Positions 23,316 through 30,847 of a stretch of DNA of 64,000 nt are shown in pieces. The position numbers were made by a program, and so were the translations under genes. The DNA lies in NCBI RefSeq assembly GCF_016834655.1, contig NZ_JAENHP010000007.1, positions 310,001 to 374,000 of the forward strand, given 5' to 3'. This stretch comes from Paractinoplanes ovalisporus. Lineage in GTDB: Bacteria > Actinomycetota > Actinomycetes > Mycobacteriales > Micromonosporaceae. Every line of letters begins with the position of its first letter. Within the stretch, counting starts at the first letter, position 1. The notes beneath the pieces were generated by a model. That model searched no databases and was not told the origin of the DNA. It was given only the letters and a program-made list of their open reading frames with translations.

Positions 23316-25051
23316 AGGACGGGATGGTAGTCGTCCAGTGGGCGGACCTGACCGGTACGGGTTTCAGCCCGCAGCGTCGCGACAGCGATGCGCCCGCCGA
23401 ATACTGGGCCGCAGCGGAAGGGCTTCTCAACGCCGATCTTTGCCAGCCGCCGGACTTTTTGCGCACCACCGGCAGCCATCCGGTCTGGACATTGCGCAAG
23501 GTGCCGGTGAGGGGGCATCACGTCTGGTGCTTTGCAGTTCAAGGCCGGCGCGGCGAGTTCGGTGTGGCCGGAACCTGCCGTTTCGCCTTCGCGACGAAGG
23601 AGCTGGAAGCGGCTGAGGCCTGGCAACGTGGCATCGAAGCCACGGGTGCTCAAGCGGCCGAGCCGCAGATGTCGGACACGCAATTCGCAGCCGGGGTGCG
23701 TGATGTGCTGCGCGGGGTGGTCCTTGGCCGGGACCGGATCGGGGTGGGGCTGGGACCGGCCGAAACCGCCCGGATCATCGCCTGCGTCCTCGCCGCGCTG
23801 CCGGAAGCCGAGGCGCGCGCCTGGTCGTGGTCGACCTGCGCGCTGATGCCACCCGGACCGTCCAAACGGAAGGAGGTGTCAGGGAGATGGCCGGACGAGT
23901 TCCGCGCCTGGGAACCGCGGTGGGCGAACGCAATCGCCGCCTCTTTCGACGAGCCCATCACCGCCACCGAGAACTTCCGCCGGTTGCTCGAGGCGCAACG
24001 GCTCAAAGGGCTAGAGGAGTTCAAGGAGCAGGTGGTGCGCGGGCAGGTCGACGCCGATCTGCGGAGGAGCAGTCGCGACCTGGCCGAGCTGATCTCGCGG
24101 ATCCGCACGCGTCCCAGCCCCCGTCCGCGGTTGATGCCGACCGTGTTGCCGCCGGTGCCGGCCACGGCGCCTTCGATGCCCGTGACGCCGGCCGGCACCA
24201 ACGGTCATCAGCCTGCGCCAAAGGAAGATGCGCCCGAGGAGCCGCCCGCCGCAGAGTCGTTCCGCTTCGGCCGAGACCTGACCCGGGTTGCCCGCGATCC
24301 CGCGGCGGTTCCGATCGTCAGCCGTGACCGGGAGATCGACCACATCCTGCGGGTCATCTCGCTGCACAAGCGCAACAACCCGGTCCTCATCGGCGAACCG
24401 GGTGCAGGGAAGACCGCAGTGATCGAGGGTCTGGCCCAACGGATCGCGGCCGGCCGCGTGCCACCCGCCCTGGCCGGCAAGCTCCTCTACGGCGTCGACC
24501 GTGGGGTCGCACCGGACGAACTCATCGTCGAGATCGCCGGGCAGAAGGACGTCATCGTCGTCGTGGAGGACTATTTCCACTGGCGGGAGATGTACCGCCT
24601 GCTCCGAAATGATGTTCAGATCATCGCGACCAGCACAGCCGCCGACTACGAATCCGCCCGAGCGACCGATCGCAGCCTGGACCGCTCTTTCACGCCGGTG
24701 CTCATCGCAGTGCCAACCGCCGCGGCATCAGTCGCGATCCTGCAGGCGGTCCGTCCGAGCTACGAGCGGCACCACCGTCTGCGCATCGCCGACGACGCCC
24801 TCACCGAAGCCGTCCGGCTGGCCGCTCGCCACATCGGCGACCGCAGCCTGCCCTCAACCGCGCTCGACCTGCTCGACGATGCCGCCGCGTGGCTGGCGGT
24901 GCACAACCCGGAATCCGTGCTGGAGGCCGCCGCAGTCTGGGCGGCGCTGGACCGCCACACCGGCCACGGCCTCGCGGTGCCGACCCTCGCCGACGCGCCG
25001 GCCACCAACCTGTTCAAGGACGGCGGCCGCGACGTCTGGATGATGTCCTGA
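23312..25051 (+). CDS. Minimal ClpB-like AAA+ protein with novel N-terminal module
   Basis: A 579-residue protein in an ATGA overlap with the caspase gene. Residues 1-265 are an unrecognised, Trp-rich module; 266-312 is a Pro-rich linker; 316-530 matches the first AAA+ domain of ClpA/ClpB: FGRDLTRVARDP, VSRDREIDHIL, Walker A GEPGAGKT (361-368), sensor 1 IIATST (437-442) and sensor 2 DRSLPSTALDLLDDAA (510-525). Compared with ClpB D1, the Walker B pair is ED (VIVVVED, 414-420) instead of DE. The stretch that carries the YRGEFE pore loop is missing, and the arginine-finger site reads LDRSF rather than LERRF. There is no second AAA+ domain. It is probably a nucleotide-sensing regulator of the caspase and not an unfoldase (inference). 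Confidence 0.85.
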   Translation: MKDGMVVVQWADLTGTGFSPQRRDSDAPAEYWAAAEGLLNADLCQPPDFLRTTGSHPVWTLRKVPVRGHHVWCFAVQGRRGEFGVAGTCRFAFATKELEAAEAWQRGIEATGAQAAEPQMSDTQFAAGVRDVLRGVVLGRDRIGVGLGPAETARIIACVLAALPEAEARAWSWSTCALMPPGPSKRKEVSGRWPDEFRAWEPRWANAIAASFDEPITATENFRRLLEAQRLKGLEEFKEQVVRGQVDADLRRSSRDLAELISRIRTRPSPRPRLMPTVLPPVPATAPSMPVTPAGTNGHQPAPKEDAPEEPPAAESFRFGRDLTRVARDPAAVPIVSRDREIDHILRVISLHKRNNPVLIGEPGAGKTAVIEGLAQRIAAGRVPPALAGKLLYGVDRGVAPDELIVEIAGQKDVIVVVEDYFHWREMYRLLRNDVQIIATSTAADYESARATDRSLDRSFTPVLIAVPTAAASVAILQAVRPSYERHHRLRIADDALTEAVRLAARHIGDRSLPSTALDLLDDAAAWLAVHNPESVLEAAAVWAALDRHTGHGLAVPTLADAPATNLFKDGGRDVWMMS

Positions 25052-25160
25052 AGTCGCCGGCTCGGAAATCCTGAAGCCTTGCGCGAACTTCGGCGATGGT
25101 TACGGCGTACATCGTCGCGACACTCTCGGACGAGCGAGGAAACGGAGCAGGACGAGGGGT

Positions 25161-25250
25161 ATGGAACGAGGCACCCGGGAGCGGTTGATCGGCCGCTTGG
25201 CCGAAGCGGTCGAGGAGGTTGACGTCGCGCACCCGGCCCGGGCGGCGACC
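25161..25250 (+). pseudogene. N-terminal remnant of a uridine-kinase-like gene
   Basis: The ATG at 25161 follows a GGACGAGGGG ribosome-binding site and opens a frame reading MERGTRERLIGRLAEAVEEV and then DVAHPARAA. This resembles the start of actinomycete uridine/nucleoside kinase-type P-loop proteins, in which a similar helix precedes HPxRVAxDG and the P-loop. Here the P-loop never follows: the similarity stops at about 25250, just before the end of the convergent oxidoreductase gene. It looks like a gene cut off by rearrangement. The short match makes this tentative. Confidence 0.35.
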
Positions 25251-25266
25251 GCCCGGCCTGGGTGGA

Positions 25267-26520
25267 TCACGCGGGCAGCCGCACCACCTGATCGGTCAGG
25301 CGGGCCTGCTCGGCGGCCCACACGACGCGGTGCGTGGCCAGGCTTTCGACCGGGTCCGAGAGCAGGGCCGAGCCGTCGCCGGTTGCTACCGCCTGCAGAA
25401 AAGCGTCGACCAGGCCATCGTCACCGCCGCCGTGGCCGTCCGCCGCTGATGGGCCGCCGTCGGACGCGGAGTCCAGGACCTCGACCTTTCCCGTACGGAA
25501 GTCCAGGTGACGCACCGTGCGGCCGTCGCCGTCGAGGTAGCCGTGTGTGCCCTGCAAGCGGGTGCGCCGGTGCTCCATGGGGGTGAACGCGCTGACCGTG
25601 AACGAGCAGGTCGCGCCGTCGGGGAAGGCCATGTTGACGACCTGGTGGTCGACCACGTCGTTGTCGCAGGCGTAGACGCACCGGCCGTACGGGCCCTCCC
25701 GCAATGCCTGTTCGACCGAAGAAGCAGTGGGTGTCGGCGTGACCGCGCCCAGCGGCCAGAAATGCTCGTCGGGGTCGGCCAGGGCCTGCGCGTAGCGGCG
25801 CGAGGCGGAGTACGGGCAGGTGTTCTCGACGGGACAGTCCAGGCAACGGTCGGTGGCGCCGGCGGGGCGTTCGGAAGCGCGAAAATGGGACAGGCTTCCG
25901 AACGAGCTGACCCGGTCGGGCAGCTGCTCGAACAGGTACATCAGCCAGTCGATGTCGTGGCAGCACTTGGTCAGCAGCAGCGGGCCCGACTCCTCGGTGT
26001 TGCGCCAGTGGCCGCGCACGAACGAGTGCGCGAAGTGCCACCAGCCCACCGGCTCCAGGTGCTGCACGCTCACCAGCTTGCCGATGCGGCCCTCGGCCAG
26101 CAGCGACTTCAGCACTCTGGTGTACGGGGTGTAGCGCAGCACATGGCAGACGGCGGTGATCACCCGGTGGCGCCGGGCCGCCTCGACGATCGCGCTCGCG
26201 TCCTCGTCGGTGGGTGCCAGCGGCTTCTCGATCAGCAGGTGGTAGCCGTGGCCGGCCAGCCGGACGGCCGGGTCGCGGTGCATCCGGTCCTGGGTGGCGA
26301 CGATGGCCGCGTCGGCCAGGCGTGACCGGTCGGCCAGGCCGGTCCACGAGTCGAAGACGTGGTCGGACGCTATCCCGAACTCGGCCGCGGCCGCCGCGCG
26401 CCGCGCCGGATCAGGTTCGGCCACGGCCACCACCCGGGCCGCGCCGGTGCTGACCGCGTGCCGTGCGTACGCCTGCCCGCGAAGGCCGGCACCGACGAGA
26501 GCTAGAGTCACCGCAGACAT
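25267..26520 (-). CDS. Gfo/Idh/MocA-family oxidoreductase
   Basis: A 417-residue protein. I start it at ATG 26520 because AAGGGGA lies 5 bases before it and the Rossmann fold begins at once (LALVGAGLRGQAYARHAV). The EKPLAPT motif (LLIEKPLAPTDEDA, about residue 95) and the VCHVLRYTPYTRVLKSLL segment mark the Gfo/Idh/MocA family. A Cys cluster (CLDCPVENTCPYS, about residues 225-237) may bind metal; it is found in a subset of the family. The substrate is probably a sugar or polyol oxidised or reduced with NAD(P). It is divergent from a ROK regulator, with a carbohydrate ABC importer beyond, which points to a sugar-catabolic unit. Confidence 0.9.
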   Translation of the reverse strand: MSAVTLALVGAGLRGQAYARHAVSTGAARVVAVAEPDPARRAAAAAEFGIASDHVFDSWTGLADRSRLADAAIVATQDRMHRDPAVRLAGHGYHLLIEKPLAPTDEDASAIVEAARRHRVITAVCHVLRYTPYTRVLKSLLAEGRIGKLVSVQHLEPVGWWHFAHSFVRGHWRNTEESGPLLLTKCCHDIDWLMYLFEQLPDRVSSFGSLSHFRASERPAGATDRCLDCPVENTCPYSASRRYAQALADPDEHFWPLGAVTPTPTASSVEQALREGPYGRCVYACDNDVVDHQVVNMAFPDGATCSFTVSAFTPMEHRRTRLQGTHGYLDGDGRTVRHLDFRTGKVEVLDSASDGGPSAADGHGGGDDGLVDAFLQAVATGDGSALLSDPVESLATHRVVWAAEQARLTDQVVRLPA

Positions 26521-26590
26521 GGTGTCCCCTTCGGCAGTTATCAAGGACTCCATCTAAAGGCGTGGGGATCGGAACCTCAAGGGGGCGTTG

Positions 26591-27694
26591 GTGACGGCAC
26601 ACCTGGCCGGCGGTGACCTGAACCGGCTGCGGCAGCTCAACGCCGACTCGGTGATCCGGGTCCTGCGCGACGAGCCGCCGCAGACGCTGACCGAGCTGTC
26701 CCGGCGGGTCGGCCTGTCCCGCGCCTCGACCGAAGATGTCGTGCAGGAACTGCTCGAGGTGGGCTGGGTGGCCGAGGTCGAACCGGCCGCCGGGGGAGTG
26801 GGCCGCCCGGCCCGGCGCTACCGGTTCCGGGCCGACGCCGGGCACCTGCTCGGCGTCGACATCGGCGGCCACAAGGTCCTCGCGGTGGTCACCGACCTCG
26901 ACGGCACGGTGCTGCACAGCCGCCAGGTGCCGGTGACTCCCGAGCTGGGCCGCAGCGAACGGCTGGCCGCCACCGACCGGGTCATCGGCCGGGCGCTGCG
27001 GGCGGCCGGGCTGACCGGCGACCGGCTCTGGGGCGCCGGCGTGGCCACCACCGGCCTGGTCGACGGCACCGGCCGGGTGATGCTCTCCGAAGCACTGACC
27101 GAGTGGACCGGTGTCGACCTGGCCGGCCACCTGCGCGACCGGGTCGGCGGCGCGGTCCGGGTCGAGAACGACTGCAAGGTGGCGGCGCTGGCCGAGACCT
27201 GGCGCGGGGTTGCCCGGCACGCCTCCGACATGGTCTTCATCCTGGCCGGCTGGCGCACCGGGGCCGGCCTGATCATCGGCGGCAAGCTGCACCGGGGCTT
27301 CGGCAACGCGGCCGGCGAGATCGGCGCCCTGCCCGCGGCCGGGTGGCAGCGCGCGCCCGGCCACCTGCGGGCACGGCCCGATCAGGGGGACGTCTTCGCC
27401 GCGGCCCGGGCCGGTGACAAGACCGCCATGGCCGCGCTGCGCCGCTATGTGAAGGACCTCGCCCAGGGCGTCTCGGCCCTGGTGCTCACGCTCGACCCCG
27501 AGCTGGTGGTGATCGGCGGCGGTTTCTCCCGCTCGGCCGATGTGTTCCTCGAGCCGCTGCGGGCCGAACTCGACCGCTGGTGCCTGCGCACACCCGAGAT
27601 CCGCGTCTCGACCCTGGCCGACGAGGGCGTCGCCCTGGGCGCGGCCAAGCTGGCCCTCGACATGAGCTCGCCCCAGCTGCGAACCCGGCGCTAG
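26591..27694 (+). CDS. ROK-family transcriptional regulator
   Basis: A 367-residue protein; GTG 26591 is preferred over TTG 26588 since AAGGGGG lies 5 bases upstream. An N-terminal winged helix (LNADSVIRVLRDEPPQTLTELSRRVGLSRAS, in consecutive helices) precedes a ROK domain with LLGVDIGGHKVLAVVTDLDG (phosphate loop), GVATTGLVDGTG, RVENDCKVAALAE, GAGLIIGGKLHRG, and GNAAGEIGALPA in place of the usual zinc-site GEIGH. The loss of that His and of the following CxCG cluster suggests it is a regulator with altered or lost kinase function. It is divergent from the oxidoreductase and precedes a sugar importer, its likely targets. Confidence 0.9.
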   Translation: MTAHLAGGDLNRLRQLNADSVIRVLRDEPPQTLTELSRRVGLSRASTEDVVQELLEVGWVAEVEPAAGGVGRPARRYRFRADAGHLLGVDIGGHKVLAVVTDLDGTVLHSRQVPVTPELGRSERLAATDRVIGRALRAAGLTGDRLWGAGVATTGLVDGTGRVMLSEALTEWTGVDLAGHLRDRVGGAVRVENDCKVAALAETWRGVARHASDMVFILAGWRTGAGLIIGGKLHRGFGNAAGEIGALPAAGWQRAPGHLRARPDQGDVFAAARAGDKTAMAALRRYVKDLAQGVSALVLTLDPELVVIGGGFSRSADVFLEPLRAELDRWCLRTPEIRVSTLADEGVALGAAKLALDMSSPQLRTRR

Positions 27695-27806
27695 GCCCGG
27701 CCCGCCTCGAAAGGCGCGCGGGAACGAGGCGAGTCCCACGGGACCGGCCAGAGCGCGCAGTCAGGACTGACCGTTTGCCCCGCGTCTCTTGTGAGTCATG
27801 GATGCC

Positions 27807-27826
27807 GTGCATTAATTTCCATGCAC
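27807..27826. promoter_or_regulatory. Palindromic operator GTGCAT-N8-ATGCAC before the sugar-importer operon
   Basis: GTGCAT at 27807-27812 and ATGCAC at 27821-27826 form an inverted repeat around an A/T-rich centre, 42 bases before the solute-binding-protein start. It is a reasonable binding site for the ROK regulator encoded upstream or for a LacI-type protein. ROK sites often have TTAA-like AT-rich spacing as seen here. No binding evidence exists. Confidence 0.5.
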
Positions 27827-27867
27827 CCCAGGATAATTCCCGGCATCAATCTGATGAGGGCGATGAG

Positions 27868-29121
27868 ATGCGCACCTTCATGCGAATGGGTACCGCCCTG
27901 CTGGCGGCAAGCTTGGCCCTGACCGGCTGCTCCGGCGGCGACGACGGAAACGGCGGCGATGGAAAAGACGGCCCCGTCACGCTGACCTACGCGGTGTGGG
28001 ACCAGAACCAGAAGGCGGCCATGCAGGAACTGGCCACCGACTTCACCCGCACCCACCCCGAGATCACCATCGACGTCCAGCTCACCCCCTGGGAGGGCTA
28101 CTGGACGAAGCTCAAGGCCGCGGCGACCGGTGGCGCGGCCCCCGACGTGTTCTGGATGAACGGCCCCAACTTCCAGCTCTACGCGGCCAACAAGGTCATC
28201 GCACCCAACCCCGAACCGGCCGACATGTCGGTCTATCCGAAGCCACTGGTCGACCTTTACACGTACGAGGGAAAGAATTTCGGACTGCCGAAGGACATGG
28301 ACACCGTCGGCGTCTGGTACAACAAGAAGCTCTTCGACGCCAAGAAGGTGCCGTATCCGAAGGACGGCTGGACCTGGGCCGACTTCCAGGCCACGGCGGC
28401 CCGGCTCACCGACGCCAAAGCGGGTGTCTACGGCACCGCGGCCTCGCTGAGCAGCTTCCAGGAATACCAGTACGACACCATCGCGCAGGCCGGCGGGTTC
28501 GTCATCACGCCCGACGGCAAACGGTCCGGCTACGACGACCCGAAAACCATTGCCGGGCTCAAGTTCTGGACCGATCTGATCGCCGGCAAGCAGTCGCCCG
28601 ACCTCAAGACGATGACCGACACCGTGCCGCTGCAACTGTTCGAGGCCGGCAAGATCGCGATGTACTGGGGCGGGTCGTGGAACGCCGCCGAATTCACCGG
28701 AAACGGCTACACCAAGGGCAAGGTCGACGTCGCGCCGCTGCCCAGGGGTGAGAAGCAGGCGACCGTCATCCACGGCGTGGCCAACGTCGTCGGCGCCAAG
28801 ACCGAACATCCGCAGCAGGCCTGGGAATTCGTCAAATATCTGGGCTCCAAGCCGGCCGCCGAGATCCTCGGAAAGAAAGGACCGATTCCCGCGTACGCCG
28901 GCACGCAGTCCGACTGGGTGAAAGCGCACCCGGACATGAATCTCCAGGTGTTCCTCGACGCGGTCGATTATGCGGTGCCCTATCCGGTCTCGAAGAACAC
29001 CGCGGCCTGGAACGAGGCCGAGCTGACCCACCTGACCAAGGCGTGGAGCGGGCAGCAACCGGTGGAGCAGGCCGCCACCGAGCTCGCCGCCACGATGAAC
29101 GACCTGCTCGCCAAGGAGTGA
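27868..29121 (+). CDS. Carbohydrate ABC transporter substrate-binding lipoprotein
   Basis: A 417-residue family-1 solute-binding protein from ATG 27868; the longer open frame back to 27580 runs through the ROK gene. The signal peptide ends in a lipobox LALTGC (Cys about 22), followed by a Gly/Asp linker. The mature part has the CUT1 pattern: VTLTYAVWDQNQKAAMQELA, GAAPDVFWMNG, GLPKDMDTVGVWYNKKLF, GKIAMYWGGSWN and HPQQAWEFVKYL. It captures a mono- or oligosaccharide for the two permeases that follow. No MsmK/MalK-type ATPase is in the operon, so a shared one elsewhere is expected, as usual in actinomycetes. Confidence 0.93.
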   Translation: MRTFMRMGTALLAASLALTGCSGGDDGNGGDGKDGPVTLTYAVWDQNQKAAMQELATDFTRTHPEITIDVQLTPWEGYWTKLKAAATGGAAPDVFWMNGPNFQLYAANKVIAPNPEPADMSVYPKPLVDLYTYEGKNFGLPKDMDTVGVWYNKKLFDAKKVPYPKDGWTWADFQATAARLTDAKAGVYGTAASLSSFQEYQYDTIAQAGGFVITPDGKRSGYDDPKTIAGLKFWTDLIAGKQSPDLKTMTDTVPLQLFEAGKIAMYWGGSWNAAEFTGNGYTKGKVDVAPLPRGEKQATVIHGVANVVGAKTEHPQQAWEFVKYLGSKPAAEILGKKGPIPAYAGTQSDWVKAHPDMNLQVFLDAVDYAVPYPVSKNTAAWNEAELTHLTKAWSGQQPVEQAATELAATMNDLLAKE

Positions 29122-29125
29122 GCGG

Positions 29126-30028
29126 GTGACACGGCGACGGGACCGGATCACCGAGGCGCTGTGGGCCTACGCGTTCATCGCGCCCCTCGCGCTCGGGCTG
29201 GGCGTCTTCTATCTCTGGCCGGTGCTGCAGACGGCGTACTTCTCGTTCACCGAATGGGGTGCGTTCGGCGGCCACGAATGGTCAGGCACGGATAATTATG
29301 TACGGCTGGCGCACGACCCCGAGGTGGGCCGCGCGCTCGTCAACACGATCTCGTACACCGTGCTCGGCCTGGTCTCGATCCCGCTCGCCGTGGTCTTCGC
29401 CGCGTTGCTCAACCGCCGGATGCGCGGCGTCGGCGTCTACCGCACCCTGTTCTTCCTGCCCGTGGTCACCATGCCGGTCGCCGTCGCGATGGTGTGGCGC
29501 TGGCTCTACAACGGCGACTACGGGCTCATCAACTACGTGCTGTCGCTGGCCGGGATCGATGGGCCGAACTGGATCGCCGACCCGACCACGGCCCTGTTCG
29601 CCCTGGTGGTGATCGGCGTCTGGAGCAGCCTCGGCTACAACCTGATCATCTTCCTGGCCGGCATGCAGGCCATCCCGGCCGAGTACTACGAGGCGGCCGC
29701 GCTCGACGGCGCCGGCCCGGTGCGGCAATTCCTGCGGATCACGGTGCCGCTGCTGTCGCCGACCGCGTTCTTCGTCTCGGTCGTCTCGGTGATCGGCTCG
29801 CTGCAGCTGTTCGACCTGGTCTTCGTGATCGCCGGTTCCGGGGCCTCGGCGCGGGCCAACCCGGCCTACCCGCGGCTGCAGACCGTCGTTGCGCTCTTCT
29901 ACGACCGGGCCTTCGTCACCAACGATCGCGGCTACGCGGCCGCCGTCGTCATGGTGCTGCTGCTCATCATCGCCGCCCTGACCCTGACCCAGTTCCGCCT
30001 GCAGCGCCGGTGGGTGCACTATGCGTAG
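29126..30028 (+). CDS. Carbohydrate ABC transporter permease (MalF/UgpA type)
   Basis: A 300-residue CUT1 permease starting at GTG 29126, four bases after the binding-protein stop. It has six predicted membrane segments and the EAA loop YYEAAALDGAGPVRQFLRIT, which contacts the ATPase. The last gene of the importer overlaps it by 8 bases. Substrate is unknown; the neighbouring ROK, oxidoreductase and DUF4832-type genes suggest a plant-derived sugar or polyol. Confidence 0.93.
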   Translation: MTRRRDRITEALWAYAFIAPLALGLGVFYLWPVLQTAYFSFTEWGAFGGHEWSGTDNYVRLAHDPEVGRALVNTISYTVLGLVSIPLAVVFAALLNRRMRGVGVYRTLFFLPVVTMPVAVAMVWRWLYNGDYGLINYVLSLAGIDGPNWIADPTTALFALVVIGVWSSLGYNLIIFLAGMQAIPAEYYEAAALDGAGPVRQFLRITVPLLSPTAFFVSVVSVIGSLQLFDLVFVIAGSGASARANPAYPRLQTVVALFYDRAFVTNDRGYAAAVVMVLLLIIAALTLTQFRLQRRWVHYA

Positions 30029-30842
30029 GCCGTCGCCCTCCCGCGTGCTGCTGCACACCGTGCTGGTCGCGGCCTCGCTGGCCATGGTGGCGCCGTTCCT
30101 GTGGCAGATCGTCACGTCGCTGAAGTCGCTCAGCGAGGCCACCACCGTGCCGCCGACGTTGCTGCCCGAGGGCCGGTGGGAGAACTACGGGCGGGTCTTC
30201 GACCTGCTGCCCTTCGGCACCCAGTTCCGCAACACTGTGATCGTGGCCCTCGCCCGTACGGCCGGGCAGGTCCTGCTCTGCTCTCTGGCCGCCTACGCGT
30301 TCGCGCGGCTGCGTTTCCCGGGCCGCGGCGTGCTCTTCGGCGTGCTGCTGTCGGTGCTCATGGTGCCGCCGCAGCTGTTCATCATCCCGCAGTACCAGAT
30401 CATGTCGTCGCTGGGCTGGCTCAACAGCCTGCAGGCGCTGATCGTGCCTGGCCTGTTCAGCGCGTTCGGGGTGTTCCTGCTGCGGCAGTTCTTTCTCGGC
30501 CTGCCGTTGGAACTGGAGGAGGCGGCCCGCCTCGACGGCGCCGGGCCGGTCCGCATCTACTGGTCGATCATGCTGCCGCTGGCCCGCCCGGGTCTGCTCG
30601 CCCTGGCCGTGCTGGTGCTGATCTGGTCGTGGAACGACCTGTTCTGGCCGCTGGTGGTCAACAGCGACCCGGACACCATGCCGCTCTCGGCCGGGCTGGC
30701 CTCGCTGCAGGGTCAGTTCCAGACCGACTATCCCGTGCTCATGGCCGGTTCGCTGCTCGCGTCGCTGCCGGTCATCGCCGTTTTCGTGTTCCTGCAACGC
30801 CAGTTCATTCAAGGCATCGCACAGACCGGAATAAAGGGGTGA
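30021..30842 (+). CDS. Carbohydrate ABC transporter permease (MalG/UgpE type)
   Basis: A 273-residue second permease with six hydrophobic segments and the EAA motif LELEEAARLDGAGPVRIYWS. It overlaps the first permease by 8 bases and is followed 5 bases later by a secreted DUF4832-type protein, so all four genes appear to be co-transcribed. The MalG-type C-terminus (FVFLQRQFIQGIAQTGIKG) is conserved. Confidence 0.93.
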   Translation: MRRPSPSRVLLHTVLVAASLAMVAPFLWQIVTSLKSLSEATTVPPTLLPEGRWENYGRVFDLLPFGTQFRNTVIVALARTAGQVLLCSLAAYAFARLRFPGRGVLFGVLLSVLMVPPQLFIIPQYQIMSSLGWLNSLQALIVPGLFSAFGVFLLRQFFLGLPLELEEAARLDGAGPVRIYWSIMLPLARPGLLALAVLVLIWSWNDLFWPLVVNSDPDTMPLSAGLASLQGQFQTDYPVLMAGSLLASLPVIAVFVFLQRQFIQGIAQTGIKG

Positions 30843-30847
30843 GGAAC

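Noticed and set aside
25161..25586. Full 141-codon gene from ATG 25161
   Set aside because: Beyond about 25250 it is antisense to the oxidoreductase gene and loses kinase similarity, so only a remnant is kept.
27580..27867. Extension of the binding protein to 27580
   Set aside because: It overlaps the end of the ROK gene. The lipoprotein signal starts at 27868.
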